Assembly (NCBI GenBank): GCA_016930675.1
Contig: JAFGGG010000022.1
Location: forward strand, 1-64,000
Reading direction: 5' to 3'
Source of the DNA: Spirochaetales bacterium
GTDB lineage: Bacteria; Spirochaetota; Spirochaetia; SZUA-6; RPPD01
DNA length: 64,000 nucleotides
The notes beneath the pieces are model-generated. The model saw only the letters and a list, made by a program, of their open reading frames with translations, was not told the DNA's origin and ran no database searches. The translations under genes were made by a program, and so were the position numbers. Below, piece by piece: positions 42,154 through 49,650 of the stretch; the first letter of the stretch is position 1; every line of letters begins with the position of its first letter.

Positions 42154-43437
42154 TTATTCCATAATCAATTCAGGAAACCTTTTTCTTACATTCCGGACAA
42201 AATCTGCGATCGCGTCCTTTTGACTCACGGTTCCTTCCAGATATTCGTTAATCGTATTGGCCAATATAGTATATATTATCTCTCCATCATACTCAGTCAG
42301 GAGCGTACCGTCTATCTTGGGTGCTTCCGCTGCAAAGTAACGAAAGTACTCCTGGCCGTTCAGATAGTCATCCGTGATCTTTGTTTTCAGTTTATTAATC
42401 ACGGTTTTGCTGTTTACTACCACTCCCGTATCGTTTGCCCACCATTCCAGGGTTTCACGATTAAGGGTTGCAAACCTGATAAATTCCCAGGCAGCCCTTT
42501 TATTTTCAGACTTCGCATTGATACCCAGCCATTCTCCTCCCCAAAAGTATGACGCAGGGCCCTTGCACACACCCCAGTCACCGCTTGAATCCGAGGCATT
42601 GGGCTTAAGTACATATTTGAGCCCCCACAAGGGTAAACTGTATCCGAATATATCCGAATCCTGTTTCATGCCGTCAAACCATTCGGGGGACCACATGCGA
42701 TAATGTGCCGCAATCCCCTGTTCATGCAGTACTTTTGCTACCGCGAACAATCTCACCACGGCATCATCAAGTACAAAGCGATCATCCTTGGTTACAAACG
42801 GTTTTTTGCGCATGGCCAACGCATAATGCATATATTCCTGCCAGCCGGGGATAAGTTTTAATTTTCCATTGCTTTTTTCTTTAAGACGCAGCCCGGCGGC
42901 GATAAATTTTTCTTCCGTGGCGAGCATTTCTCCGATTTTCTCGGGATCATCGGTACCGAAATACTGTTTTGCCATGCTGCGCCTGTAGAAAAAGCCTCCG
43001 ATCCATGTCTGCCAGGAAAGAGCCCGCAGTTTCCCGTTTGAGTCCGTGCCTCCCTGGACCATAAACCTATACATATCAGACACATCCGCATTATAGGGTG
43101 CGGCGGAAAGATCGTCCCAATAACCGCTGTCAATAAAATTACCCATGTTCCCGGATTCCGCCATAAACACATCAGGCACATGTTCACCGGATTTTAGCAC
43201 CAGTTTCATTTTCTCCACATAATCTTGATAAGGTATTATGGTCAATTCGACAAAAACACCGGGATTTTCGGATTCGAATCTGTCGATTATTTTTTGCAGC
43301 TCATCCGAAAACGACCAGACGGAAAGCGTTACCGGGTTCGCTTCAGCCGATAGAGTTTGTTTATTACCGGCCATGGATGCCAAAAAGCACAGACCGATTA
43401 CCAAACTAAAAATAATTATTTTTCGCAGATTATTCAT
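42154..43437 (-). CDS. Extracellular sugar-binding protein, single domain
   Basis: About 427 residues from the ATG at 43437 (GGAGG 8 bases upstream). Signal peptide about 1-30 without lipobox. It has one family 1 solute-binding domain with the usual marks: LSVWSFSDELQKIIDRFE, PDVFMAESGNMG, FFYRRSMAKQYFGTDDPEKIG, WGLKYVLKPNASDSSGDWG and NRETLEWWANDTG. It is the first gene of the three-gene operon with the two fused proteins (gaps of 10 bases each). With them it gives five binding domains from one transcript and no transporter subunit. Confidence 0.92.
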   Translation of the reverse strand: MNNLRKIIIFSLVIGLCFLASMAGNKQTLSAEANPVTLSVWSFSDELQKIIDRFESENPGVFVELTIIPYQDYVEKMKLVLKSGEHVPDVFMAESGNMGNFIDSGYWDDLSAAPYNADVSDMYRFMVQGGTDSNGKLRALSWQTWIGGFFYRRSMAKQYFGTDDPEKIGEMLATEEKFIAAGLRLKEKSNGKLKLIPGWQEYMHYALAMRKKPFVTKDDRFVLDDAVVRLFAVAKVLHEQGIAAHYRMWSPEWFDGMKQDSDIFGYSLPLWGLKYVLKPNASDSSGDWGVCKGPASYFWGGEWLGINAKSENKRAAWEFIRFATLNRETLEWWANDTGVVVNSKTVINKLKTKITDDYLNGQEYFRYFAAEAPKIDGTLLTEYDGEIIYTILANTINEYLEGTVSQKDAIADFVRNVRKRFPELIME

Positions 43438-43470
43438 ATATTTTCCTCCATGAATTCTTAAAATCTTGTT

Positions 43471-43476
43471 ATTATA
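43471..43476 (-). promoter_or_regulatory. Possible -10 box of the binding-protein operon
   Basis: A perfect TATAAT on the minus strand 34 bases before the first gene of the operon. No convincing -35 box lies 16-18 bases upstream, so an activator may be needed. Confidence 0.35.
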
Positions 43477-43660
43477 CATATCTCACCTTAACACATCCAG
43501 GGTAAATTTACTTCATACTTTAGTATGATTTTAGGATGAGTGCTGAAAATTACCTGGTTTTTGATTTTTTAAAAAGTAGTTACAATTTATCAAAAAATCC
43601 TGTAATAATAATTAACGATATATATCATAATAAGTAGTGTAAAAAAGGAGATAATAAAAT

Positions 43661-44596
43661 ATGAAAAAATACATTTTCCTTTTAAGCATCATTGTATGCA
43701 TCTTCATCGGCTGCGGATCTATCGAATATCAACCTGAGTGGATAGACAGCCCTGAAACCCGCGATCCGTCATTAAGCGATCCCAATTATCGGGTGTCCAC
43801 GCGTTCCCTTCCGCCCGGAACAGCTAAATTCAATAGACCGGTGATTATCGCGGTACACAGATTTACGGCTTGCACCTACGAATGGGAGGAGTTCCGGGAG
43901 TACGCGGAAAAAAACAGCAATGTGCTTGTCTCACTGGTGCTGCTCGGAGGTCACGGTACCGATATTGAGGATTTTAAACAGGCCACATGGCAGGACTGGC
44001 AGCAGCCGATTATCGATGAGTATAACGCGTTAAAGCAGGCGGGATATAAAAATATTTCCTTTGCGGGGTCGTCAACGGGCGCCACGTTAATTCTGGAAGC
44101 ATTAATGTCCGGTAAAATAACTGCGGCTTCCGTACTCAAGCAAATATTCTTTATTGATCCCTTTATAATTCCGACAGATAAAAATCTTTATTGTATTGAT
44201 TTGGCCGGCATCTTTATTGCCAATGTACCGAATGAGGGCGGAAGTCCTGAAGAAAAAAAACACTGGTATGTAAACCGCCCTTCCAGTTCCTTGATCCAAC
44301 TTAAAAAGGTGGCTCAGAAAGTGGAAAAAGAGCTGAAGCGGGGATACATACTCCCGGACGGAGTAAAGCTTACCGTATATAAAGTCAAAACCGACGACGC
44401 AGCAGATCCGGAAAGCGCTCTGTTTATTGAAAAAAACATCAGGGACGCGGGGGGAAACAAACCCGAAGTTTACCTGCTCGATTCGGATAAACATGTATTT
44501 ACCCGCTTAAAGGGAAGAGCAGAAGTTACTGAAGAAGATAAAAGGCTGCAGCTGAAGACGTTTGCTGAAATACTGGAAAAAATCCGATACAGATAA
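43661..44596 (+). CDS. Lipoprotein with an alpha/beta-hydrolase domain
   Basis: A 311-residue protein. The lipobox FIGC puts the lipid on Cys18. The alpha/beta-hydrolase fold shows in RPVIIAVHRFTAC (oxyanion strand), the nucleophile elbow FAGSSTGATLILEAL (Ser138 in G-S-S-T-G, a variant of G-x-S-x-G) and a late Asp and His (YLLDSDKHVFTRL). It is probably a periplasmic esterase or acyl hydrolase, for instance one that removes acetyl or feruloyl groups from polysaccharides, which would fit its place between the binding-protein operon and the GH5 gene. Substrate not readable. AAGGAG precedes the ATG. Confidence 0.75.
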   Translation: MKKYIFLLSIIVCIFIGCGSIEYQPEWIDSPETRDPSLSDPNYRVSTRSLPPGTAKFNRPVIIAVHRFTACTYEWEEFREYAEKNSNVLVSLVLLGGHGTDIEDFKQATWQDWQQPIIDEYNALKQAGYKNISFAGSSTGATLILEALMSGKITAASVLKQIFFIDPFIIPTDKNLYCIDLAGIFIANVPNEGGSPEEKKHWYVNRPSSSLIQLKKVAQKVEKELKRGYILPDGVKLTVYKVKTDDAADPESALFIEKNIRDAGGNKPEVYLLDSDKHVFTRLKGRAEVTEEDKRLQLKTFAEILEKIRYR

Positions 44597-44654
44597 GTTT
44601 CGCTCCTAAAAGAAACAGCTGCACATTGCACGAACTAACTAATCCTACCTTCTC

Positions 44655-44684
44655 TTGACAATCCCCTTTCTTATCCGTCATAGT
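44655..44684 (+). promoter_or_regulatory. Promoter of the aldo/keto reductase gene
   Basis: A perfect TTGACA (44655-44660), 18 bases, CATAGT (44679-44684). Confidence 0.5.
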
Positions 44685-44697
44685 GAATAATGGACAT

Positions 44698-44721
44698 GCC
44701 GCTAAAAGGCGCGGCGTTTTT
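44698..44721 (+). terminator. GC-rich hairpin with T-run before the aldo/keto reductase gene
   Basis: GCCGC (44698-44702) pairs with GCGGC (44711-44715) and is followed by GTTTTT. It lies about 100 bases after the lipoprotein hydrolase stop, where it could end that transcript, but it also falls at the very start of the transcript made by the promoter at 44655. Confidence 0.45.
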
Positions 44722-44751
44722 GTTGTCAAACAAGAAAAGGAGGCACATCAT

Positions 44752-45741
44752 ATGCAGTATCGAACACTGGGAAAAACCGGTTTTAAGATTTCCGAAATAT
44801 CTTTGGGCACCTGGCAGGTAGGCGGTAAATGGGGAGAGCCCTTTAACGAGCAGACCGCCGAGCAGATAGTAGGCCGCGCCATCGACCAGGGTATCAACTT
44901 TTTCGACACGGCCGATGTGTACAGCGACGGGCTTTCGGAGAGGGCCGTAGCTAAAGTAGTACGCTCACATCAACAACAAGAACTCTATATAGCCACCAAA
45001 TGCGGCCGTCAGATAAATCCGCACGTGTCCGAGGGGTACACTCCTCAGGTTTTACAGGGTTTTGTGGAGGCAAGCCTAAAAAATATGCAACTGGAGTGCA
45101 TCGACCTGATTCAGCTGCACTGTCCGCCCACGGAGGTCTATTACAGGCCGGAAATTTTCGGGCTGTTCGATAAACTGAAAACTCAAGGTAAGATCCGTTT
45201 TCTGGGAGTAAGCGTGGAAAAGGTGGAAGAGGCCTTAAAGGCGATTGAATATCCCAATGTGGCCACCGTGCAGATCATTTTCAACATGTTCCGCCATAGG
45301 CCCGCCGGGCTTTTTTTTAAACAGGCCGCAAAACGCAACATAGGTATTATTGTGCGAGTGCCGCTGGCCAGCGGGCTGTTAAGCGGCAAGATGACCGCCC
45401 AGACCAGCTTCGGCAAAGACGACCACAGGCAGTTTAACAGAAACGGGGAAGCCTTCGACAAGGGCGAGACCTTTTCCGGAGTGGATTTTGATACTGGTTT
45501 AAAAGCAGTGGAAGAGTTAAAATCCCTGTTCCCCGAAAATGCTTCGCTTGCCCAGTGGGCATTGCGCTGGATTCTCATGTTCCCCGAAGTAAGCTGTGTG
45601 ATTCCCGGTGCTTCCCGCCCTGAACAGATGGAACAGAATATCAAAGCGGCTGACCTGCCGCCGCTGACCCAAGAGCAGATGACTGATGTAAAAAGGATTT
45701 ATGATGAGTACATCAGAAATCCGGTACACCATCTCTGGTAA
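44752..45741 (+). CDS. Aldo/keto reductase
   Basis: About 329 residues from the ATG at 44752 (AAGGAGG 9 bases upstream; the longer frame to 44683 runs through the hairpin and is rejected). It is a TIM-barrel NADPH oxidoreductase: YRTLGKTGFKISEISLGTWQVGG, then INFFDTADVYSDGLSE (catalytic Asp and Tyr), LYIATKCGR (Lys), IDLIQLHCPP (His), and the NADP-binding end ALRWILMFPEVSCVIPGASRPEQMEQN. It reduces carbonyls of sugars or aldehydes, with no more precise substrate readable. Confidence 0.93.
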   Translation: MQYRTLGKTGFKISEISLGTWQVGGKWGEPFNEQTAEQIVGRAIDQGINFFDTADVYSDGLSERAVAKVVRSHQQQELYIATKCGRQINPHVSEGYTPQVLQGFVEASLKNMQLECIDLIQLHCPPTEVYYRPEIFGLFDKLKTQGKIRFLGVSVEKVEEALKAIEYPNVATVQIIFNMFRHRPAGLFFKQAAKRNIGIIVRVPLASGLLSGKMTAQTSFGKDDHRQFNRNGEAFDKGETFSGVDFDTGLKAVEELKSLFPENASLAQWALRWILMFPEVSCVIPGASRPEQMEQNIKAADLPPLTQEQMTDVKRIYDEYIRNPVHHLW

Positions 45742-45822
45742 AACCGGTGCGGCGCGGTCCGGCGGGTACCACATTGCGCTGGATTGTGCTGACACGACTT
45801 GCGGGCAGCTGAGGTAAGAGCA

Positions 45823-47520
45823 GTGTATAAATTTTCCCGAATCATCATTTTATTATGCGCAGTTTTTTTTATTAACTACCACCATAATGCCGCGCCCGAT
45901 ACCAAAGAAGAAAATCTTATGCCCACCAATTTAAAGAAATTAACCGTAAAAGGCACGAATATTATTGAGGCGGAAAGCGGCAGTATAGTCTATTTGCGGG
46001 GAGTAAATTTTACCGGCGGCGTATGGGCCTATCCCGGAACCACGGATCCCACAATATTAAAGTTTATGACGTCGGAATGGGATTTTAAAACCGTAAAATC
46101 CTGGGGTGCAAACGTTATTACTTTTTATATGGATTACGCCTGGTTTACAACCCAAGCAGGTTTCAAACATATGGAACACATATTCAATTGGTGCAGAAAA
46201 TACGATATCTATATCATTCCCCATATCAATGTCTGCCCCGGCGGACAAAACCGCGGGGGCGCGGCGTTCTTTGAAAGCCAGGCAAACAAGCAAAAGTTAC
46301 TGGATTTTTGGGTGGAGTTCGCCAAAAGGTATAAGCACAGGGAAGAAATAGCGGGATACTGTTTCATTGACGAACCTCACGCTGTAGGGTCGGATATTCA
46401 GTGGCCGGAAATGCCGAAGTTGGTGAAGGCGTACATGGAAAGAGTTATCAACGCGGTCAGGGTCATAGACAAAATTACACCTATCCACATCCAGACAATT
46501 TACGGAGATCCGTACGCCACCTATGACATTGACCGCAGCCAGAAAGGCATCGTCTATAACTATCATTTTTATCTGCCCATGGGCTATACGTCGGCCGGAT
46601 ACACCTGGATCGGTAATGCGGGAATCCCGCTTGAGGTAAGCTATCCCGGAAAGTATGTAACAAGCGTGCAGCATAACCGTAACGGTTCACAAACCCTCGA
46701 TTTTTCTATAATTACAGGCAGCACGGCAGGTGAATGGTGGATGATTGAGACAGCGGCACGCGTTCCCCGCGACGGCACAAATGCCGCGTATCTGAATCTT
46801 TATTGCAAGGGCGATAAAAAAGCCGTCATCTATTTTGACGATTTCTCATATAATACGGACGGCGGCGACAATTTTAAAAGCCTGGCCTATGGTTCGTTCG
46901 AAGAAGCGGACGATTGGGATAATTCCATACCTTTGGTCTGGATCAAGTGGTATAATAACGGGCGCAACGGCACAGGCAAAAGAAGCGCCGAGACCGCGCA
47001 TGACGGCGGTCACTCGCTGAAATTCTCGAACTGCGCCGGATTAACATATTATGAAAATATCGATTACTGGCTTTCATCGGCCGGAGCGATTGAAGTATCG
47101 GGAGGGCAAACATTAAAACTGCGTTACTGGGTAAAAATCCGGAACGGAACACCTGATGTATACGGCATTCAGATAAAGTGGGCCACTATCAAAAAAGACT
47201 ATCTGAATAAAGCGAAATTACAATCATTAATTAAACAGACCATTATCAAAAGAAGAAATACATCCAACCGGCCCGTGTTTATAGGGGAGTTTTCTCCGTC
47301 ACTCGCAAGCAAAAGACCGGATAATCTGAACTACCTGAATGATGTACTCGAATATTTTAATCAGAACAACCTGAGCTGGAGCTTTTACAGTTACCGCAGT
47401 CCGTATACCAATCCGGACAGGTTGTTTTTGGGAATAATCTATGCCAAGGACGGATTCACGACCGATAAATACTGGTATATCGATAACGAGGTGTTGGATG
47501 TGTTGAAGAGATATTTCTAA
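45823..47520 (+). CDS. Secreted GH5-type glycoside hydrolase with an inserted binding-like domain
   Basis: About 565 residues from a GTG at 45823 with GAGG 8 bases upstream. The signal peptide (about 1-23) is followed by a GH5 (clan A) TIM barrel. The acid/base is Glu184 in CFIDEPHA (the usual N-E-P is D-E-P here), the H-x-Y motif is in NYHFYLP (His248), and the nucleophile is Glu489 in PVFIGEFS. Between the H-x-Y motif and the nucleophile strand, about residues 280-450 form a separate beta-sandwich-like region (AAYLNLYCKGDKKAVIYFDDF, then AHDGGHSLKFSN and GGQTLKLRYWVKI) that reads like a carbohydrate-binding module. Probable target: a beta-glucan or mannan. Its stop overlaps that of the convergent glycosyltransferase gene. 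Confidence 0.82.
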   Translation: MYKFSRIIILLCAVFFINYHHNAAPDTKEENLMPTNLKKLTVKGTNIIEAESGSIVYLRGVNFTGGVWAYPGTTDPTILKFMTSEWDFKTVKSWGANVITFYMDYAWFTTQAGFKHMEHIFNWCRKYDIYIIPHINVCPGGQNRGGAAFFESQANKQKLLDFWVEFAKRYKHREEIAGYCFIDEPHAVGSDIQWPEMPKLVKAYMERVINAVRVIDKITPIHIQTIYGDPYATYDIDRSQKGIVYNYHFYLPMGYTSAGYTWIGNAGIPLEVSYPGKYVTSVQHNRNGSQTLDFSIITGSTAGEWWMIETAARVPRDGTNAAYLNLYCKGDKKAVIYFDDFSYNTDGGDNFKSLAYGSFEEADDWDNSIPLVWIKWYNNGRNGTGKRSAETAHDGGHSLKFSNCAGLTYYENIDYWLSSAGAIEVSGGQTLKLRYWVKIRNGTPDVYGIQIKWATIKKDYLNKAKLQSLIKQTIIKRRNTSNRPVFIGEFSPSLASKRPDNLNYLNDVLEYFNQNNLSWSFYSYRSPYTNPDRLFLGIIYAKDGFTTDKYWYIDNEVLDVLKRYF

Positions 47521-48341
47521 TCCTTCCTCTGTTTTTGAAATGAGAGCTTGCGGAAAAACTTGGATTTAATGCGCGAGAATAACATAGACAGCGAATTCTT
47601 TAGTTGAACCTCGATCACGCGGGACTGGTTTTTGGCATAGTTGTGCTCGAATTTACCGAACTCATACTCCACCTTCTCATCGGCCTTACCGGTAAACACA
47701 TGCAGCATGGCAGCCTTGATTACCTTGTAAAGAGAGATAAAAAGACCCTCATCGTGGATCCGTCTCACGGAAAAATTTATATGCACGTCCCTGATCACAC
47801 TGAACCTGCCGATCCGGGAAGCGCGAAAAATATAGTCATGATCTTCCGAGAGTCTGCGCGATTCATCGAATCCGCCGATACTGTTATGCATGATCCGCGT
47901 AGCAAAAATACAGGCGCCGCTTCCCTGAGGTTTTATTCTCTGCATGATTTTGAGATAAAGCGCGTGCAGTTTGAAAAGAATCACAAAAAAGAGGTTTCTT
48001 TCATGCAGCGGCTTTAACCTGGGCACACAGATATCGATGTCCTTTTTCTCAACCTTTTTTACCAGGCGGGCCACGAATGAGGGAGGTATCTCCTGATCAG
48101 CGTCGATAAATAAAAAATAACGTCCGCGGGCGACCGCGGCCCCCCGATTACGGGCCACCGAAGGAATCCCGCCATCAACGACTTTGGCGCCGAATTTTTT
48201 GGCGACCTCTCTGGTTTTATCCTGGGAGTGATTGTCGGCAACGATTATTTCTAACTCTTTATATGTCTGTTTTTTTATGGTTTCAAGTAAATGAGTGATA
48301 AAATTCTCTTCATTATACGCCGGAATTATTATACTTACCAT
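47517..48341 (-). CDS. Family 2 glycosyltransferase
   Basis: About 274 residues from the Met of MVSIIIPAYNEENFI. GT-A fold motifs: IIVADNHSQDKT (nucleotide-sugar-binding Asp), GGIPSVARNRGAAVARGRYFLFIDADQE (D-x-D metal site) and a late GFDESRRLSEDHDYIFRASR (acceptor/catalytic Glu-Asp). It adds a sugar to a lipid or glycan at the inner face of the membrane. The frame upstream to 48404 runs into tRNA-Cys and is rejected. There is no clear Shine-Dalgarno before the Met; a TTG four codons upstream is another possible start. The flippase-like gene lies on the same strand on the other side of the tRNA gene. Confidence 0.88.
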   Translation of the reverse strand: MVSIIIPAYNEENFITHLLETIKKQTYKELEIIVADNHSQDKTREVAKKFGAKVVDGGIPSVARNRGAAVARGRYFLFIDADQEIPPSFVARLVKKVEKKDIDICVPRLKPLHERNLFFVILFKLHALYLKIMQRIKPQGSGACIFATRIMHNSIGGFDESRRLSEDHDYIFRASRIGRFSVIRDVHINFSVRRIHDEGLFISLYKVIKAAMLHVFTGKADEKVEYEFGKFEHNYAKNQSRVIEVQLKNSLSMLFSRIKSKFFRKLSFQKQRKD

Positions 48342-48390
48342 ACTACTGGACAAAAGCCCCCTTTTCGCATAATATAGGTACGATTTAATT

Positions 48391-48462
48391 GGCGCCGTAC
48401 CCAAGTGGTAAGGGAGAGGTCTGCAAAACCTTTATGCACCGGTTCGAATCCGGTCGGCGCCT
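48391..48462 (+). tRNA. tRNA-Cys (anticodon GCA)
   Basis: The acceptor stem GGCGCCG (48391-48397) pairs with CGGCGCC (48455-48461). The anticodon loop is CTGCAAA with GCA, the T arm is CCGG-TTCGAAT-CCGG, and the discriminator base is T (48462), as in all tRNA-Cys. CCA is not encoded, so a CCA-adding enzyme is needed. It lies on the plus strand between two minus-strand genes. Confidence 0.97.
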
Positions 48463-48491
48463 TCCTTCCCTTACACTATATATATAATATA

Positions 48492-49529
48492 TTATACAGA
48501 TTTATCGCGTTTTTTAAAGACCCTTCTTAAAAAAAGATTGATCAAGCCCCCGCTGATACTCACCGACTGTCCCATTCTTAAAATAAGCGAGTAAAGCAGT
48601 CCGTCCGCGTGAAACATGCCGAACAGGGTAAAAAATATCACGTAAATACCCTCTACCGGCCCCAACCCGCCGGGAGTGGGGTAAGGAATCAAACTGAAAA
48701 TAAGCGACGAGAAATAAATAATAAATGAAAAAATCAAAATCATTAATGGACTGTACCCCGTAGGGTATAAAAACGATATAATATAATAACTTTGAAAAAC
48801 TTCAATCAGACTGATAACAAATCCGAACGCGCTGGCCAGATAAAAGGCCTTTTTCTGCTTTATGATCGTCGAGATGTCGGTTTGGAATTCCTTAACCACC
48901 ATCATAACCTTTACCGCGAATCTGGGCCGGATTTTTATCAGCGGACGCAGGATAACCTTAAAAAATTTATTAAGAAAAGACTTGTCTTTGAACAGCTTAA
49001 CAAGCAAAAACAGGAACAGACTGACAAAAAAAACAATGAACAGGGTCGAGATAAAAATAACAAAAAACTCGGGCTTTAAAATGATTATCAGCAGGGCAAA
49101 TCCCGTGATAATACAGGGGAGTTTGGTAAAGAGCTCTATATATTTATCCAAAACAACCGAAGCCAGGGCTTTTTTATACGTTATTGAGGGATCATTGAGC
49201 ACGGCGGCTCGTGCCGGTTCTCCTCCCAAATAAAGGGACGGAGTAAGATAACTGATGGCGAAACCGGTAAGCCGGGCGGTAAACAGGGTAAAAAACGACC
49301 GCTTGGAACCCGCCTGCCTGAGGAGAATCAGCCATTCCACACTTCCCACACCGTGTTTTGCCATTTGAATTAAGAGCAGCCCGCAAAAAAAGGGAATAGT
49401 AATGCGGGAGAGCGTGCTGGCGAACTTGTCATAATCCTGGGCGATAACAAACCCAAAGTATACAAAAAGAGCAATTATGATAACCAGTTCTATGAGTATG
49501 ATGATTAATTTTTTCGTTTTTTTCCGCAC
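48492..49529 (-). CDS. LPG-synthase-TM/UPF0104-type membrane protein (flippase-like)
   Basis: A 345-residue protein with about eight membrane segments. The hallmark is YPTPGGLGPVEGIY near the C-terminus, plus the segment TPSLYLGGEPARAAVL, as in the membrane half of lysyl-phosphatidylglycerol synthases (MprF) and in TIGR00374 proteins. These are thought to flip lipids or help build glycolipids; no aminoacyl-transferase domain is attached. Together with the GT2 and GtrA genes it points to envelope glycolipid synthesis. The C-terminus is strongly basic. Confidence 0.88.
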   Translation of the reverse strand: MRKKTKKLIIILIELVIIIALFVYFGFVIAQDYDKFASTLSRITIPFFCGLLLIQMAKHGVGSVEWLILLRQAGSKRSFFTLFTARLTGFAISYLTPSLYLGGEPARAAVLNDPSITYKKALASVVLDKYIELFTKLPCIITGFALLIIILKPEFFVIFISTLFIVFFVSLFLFLLVKLFKDKSFLNKFFKVILRPLIKIRPRFAVKVMMVVKEFQTDISTIIKQKKAFYLASAFGFVISLIEVFQSYYIISFLYPTGYSPLMILIFSFIIYFSSLIFSLIPYPTPGGLGPVEGIYVIFFTLFGMFHADGLLYSLILRMGQSVSISGGLINLFLRRVFKKRDKSV

Positions 49530-49650
49530 TTGCCTTTTCCAGCCAACACTATCTTATGTTCGAGTATTCACATTGTACGCAGCATGCGTGTTTCCTAATT
49601 AATCGGCAGGACTGCATACCAGAAATATATTATTGTTCTAATATAACATT

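Noticed and set aside
41956-42552. 198-codon frame antisense to the junction of two binding-protein genes
   Set aside because: It spans the gap and both conserved genes on the other strand and has no family features.
47517-48404. Longer start of the glycosyltransferase gene at 48404
   Set aside because: It would extend into the tRNA-Cys gene; the conserved domain begins at the Met at 48341.
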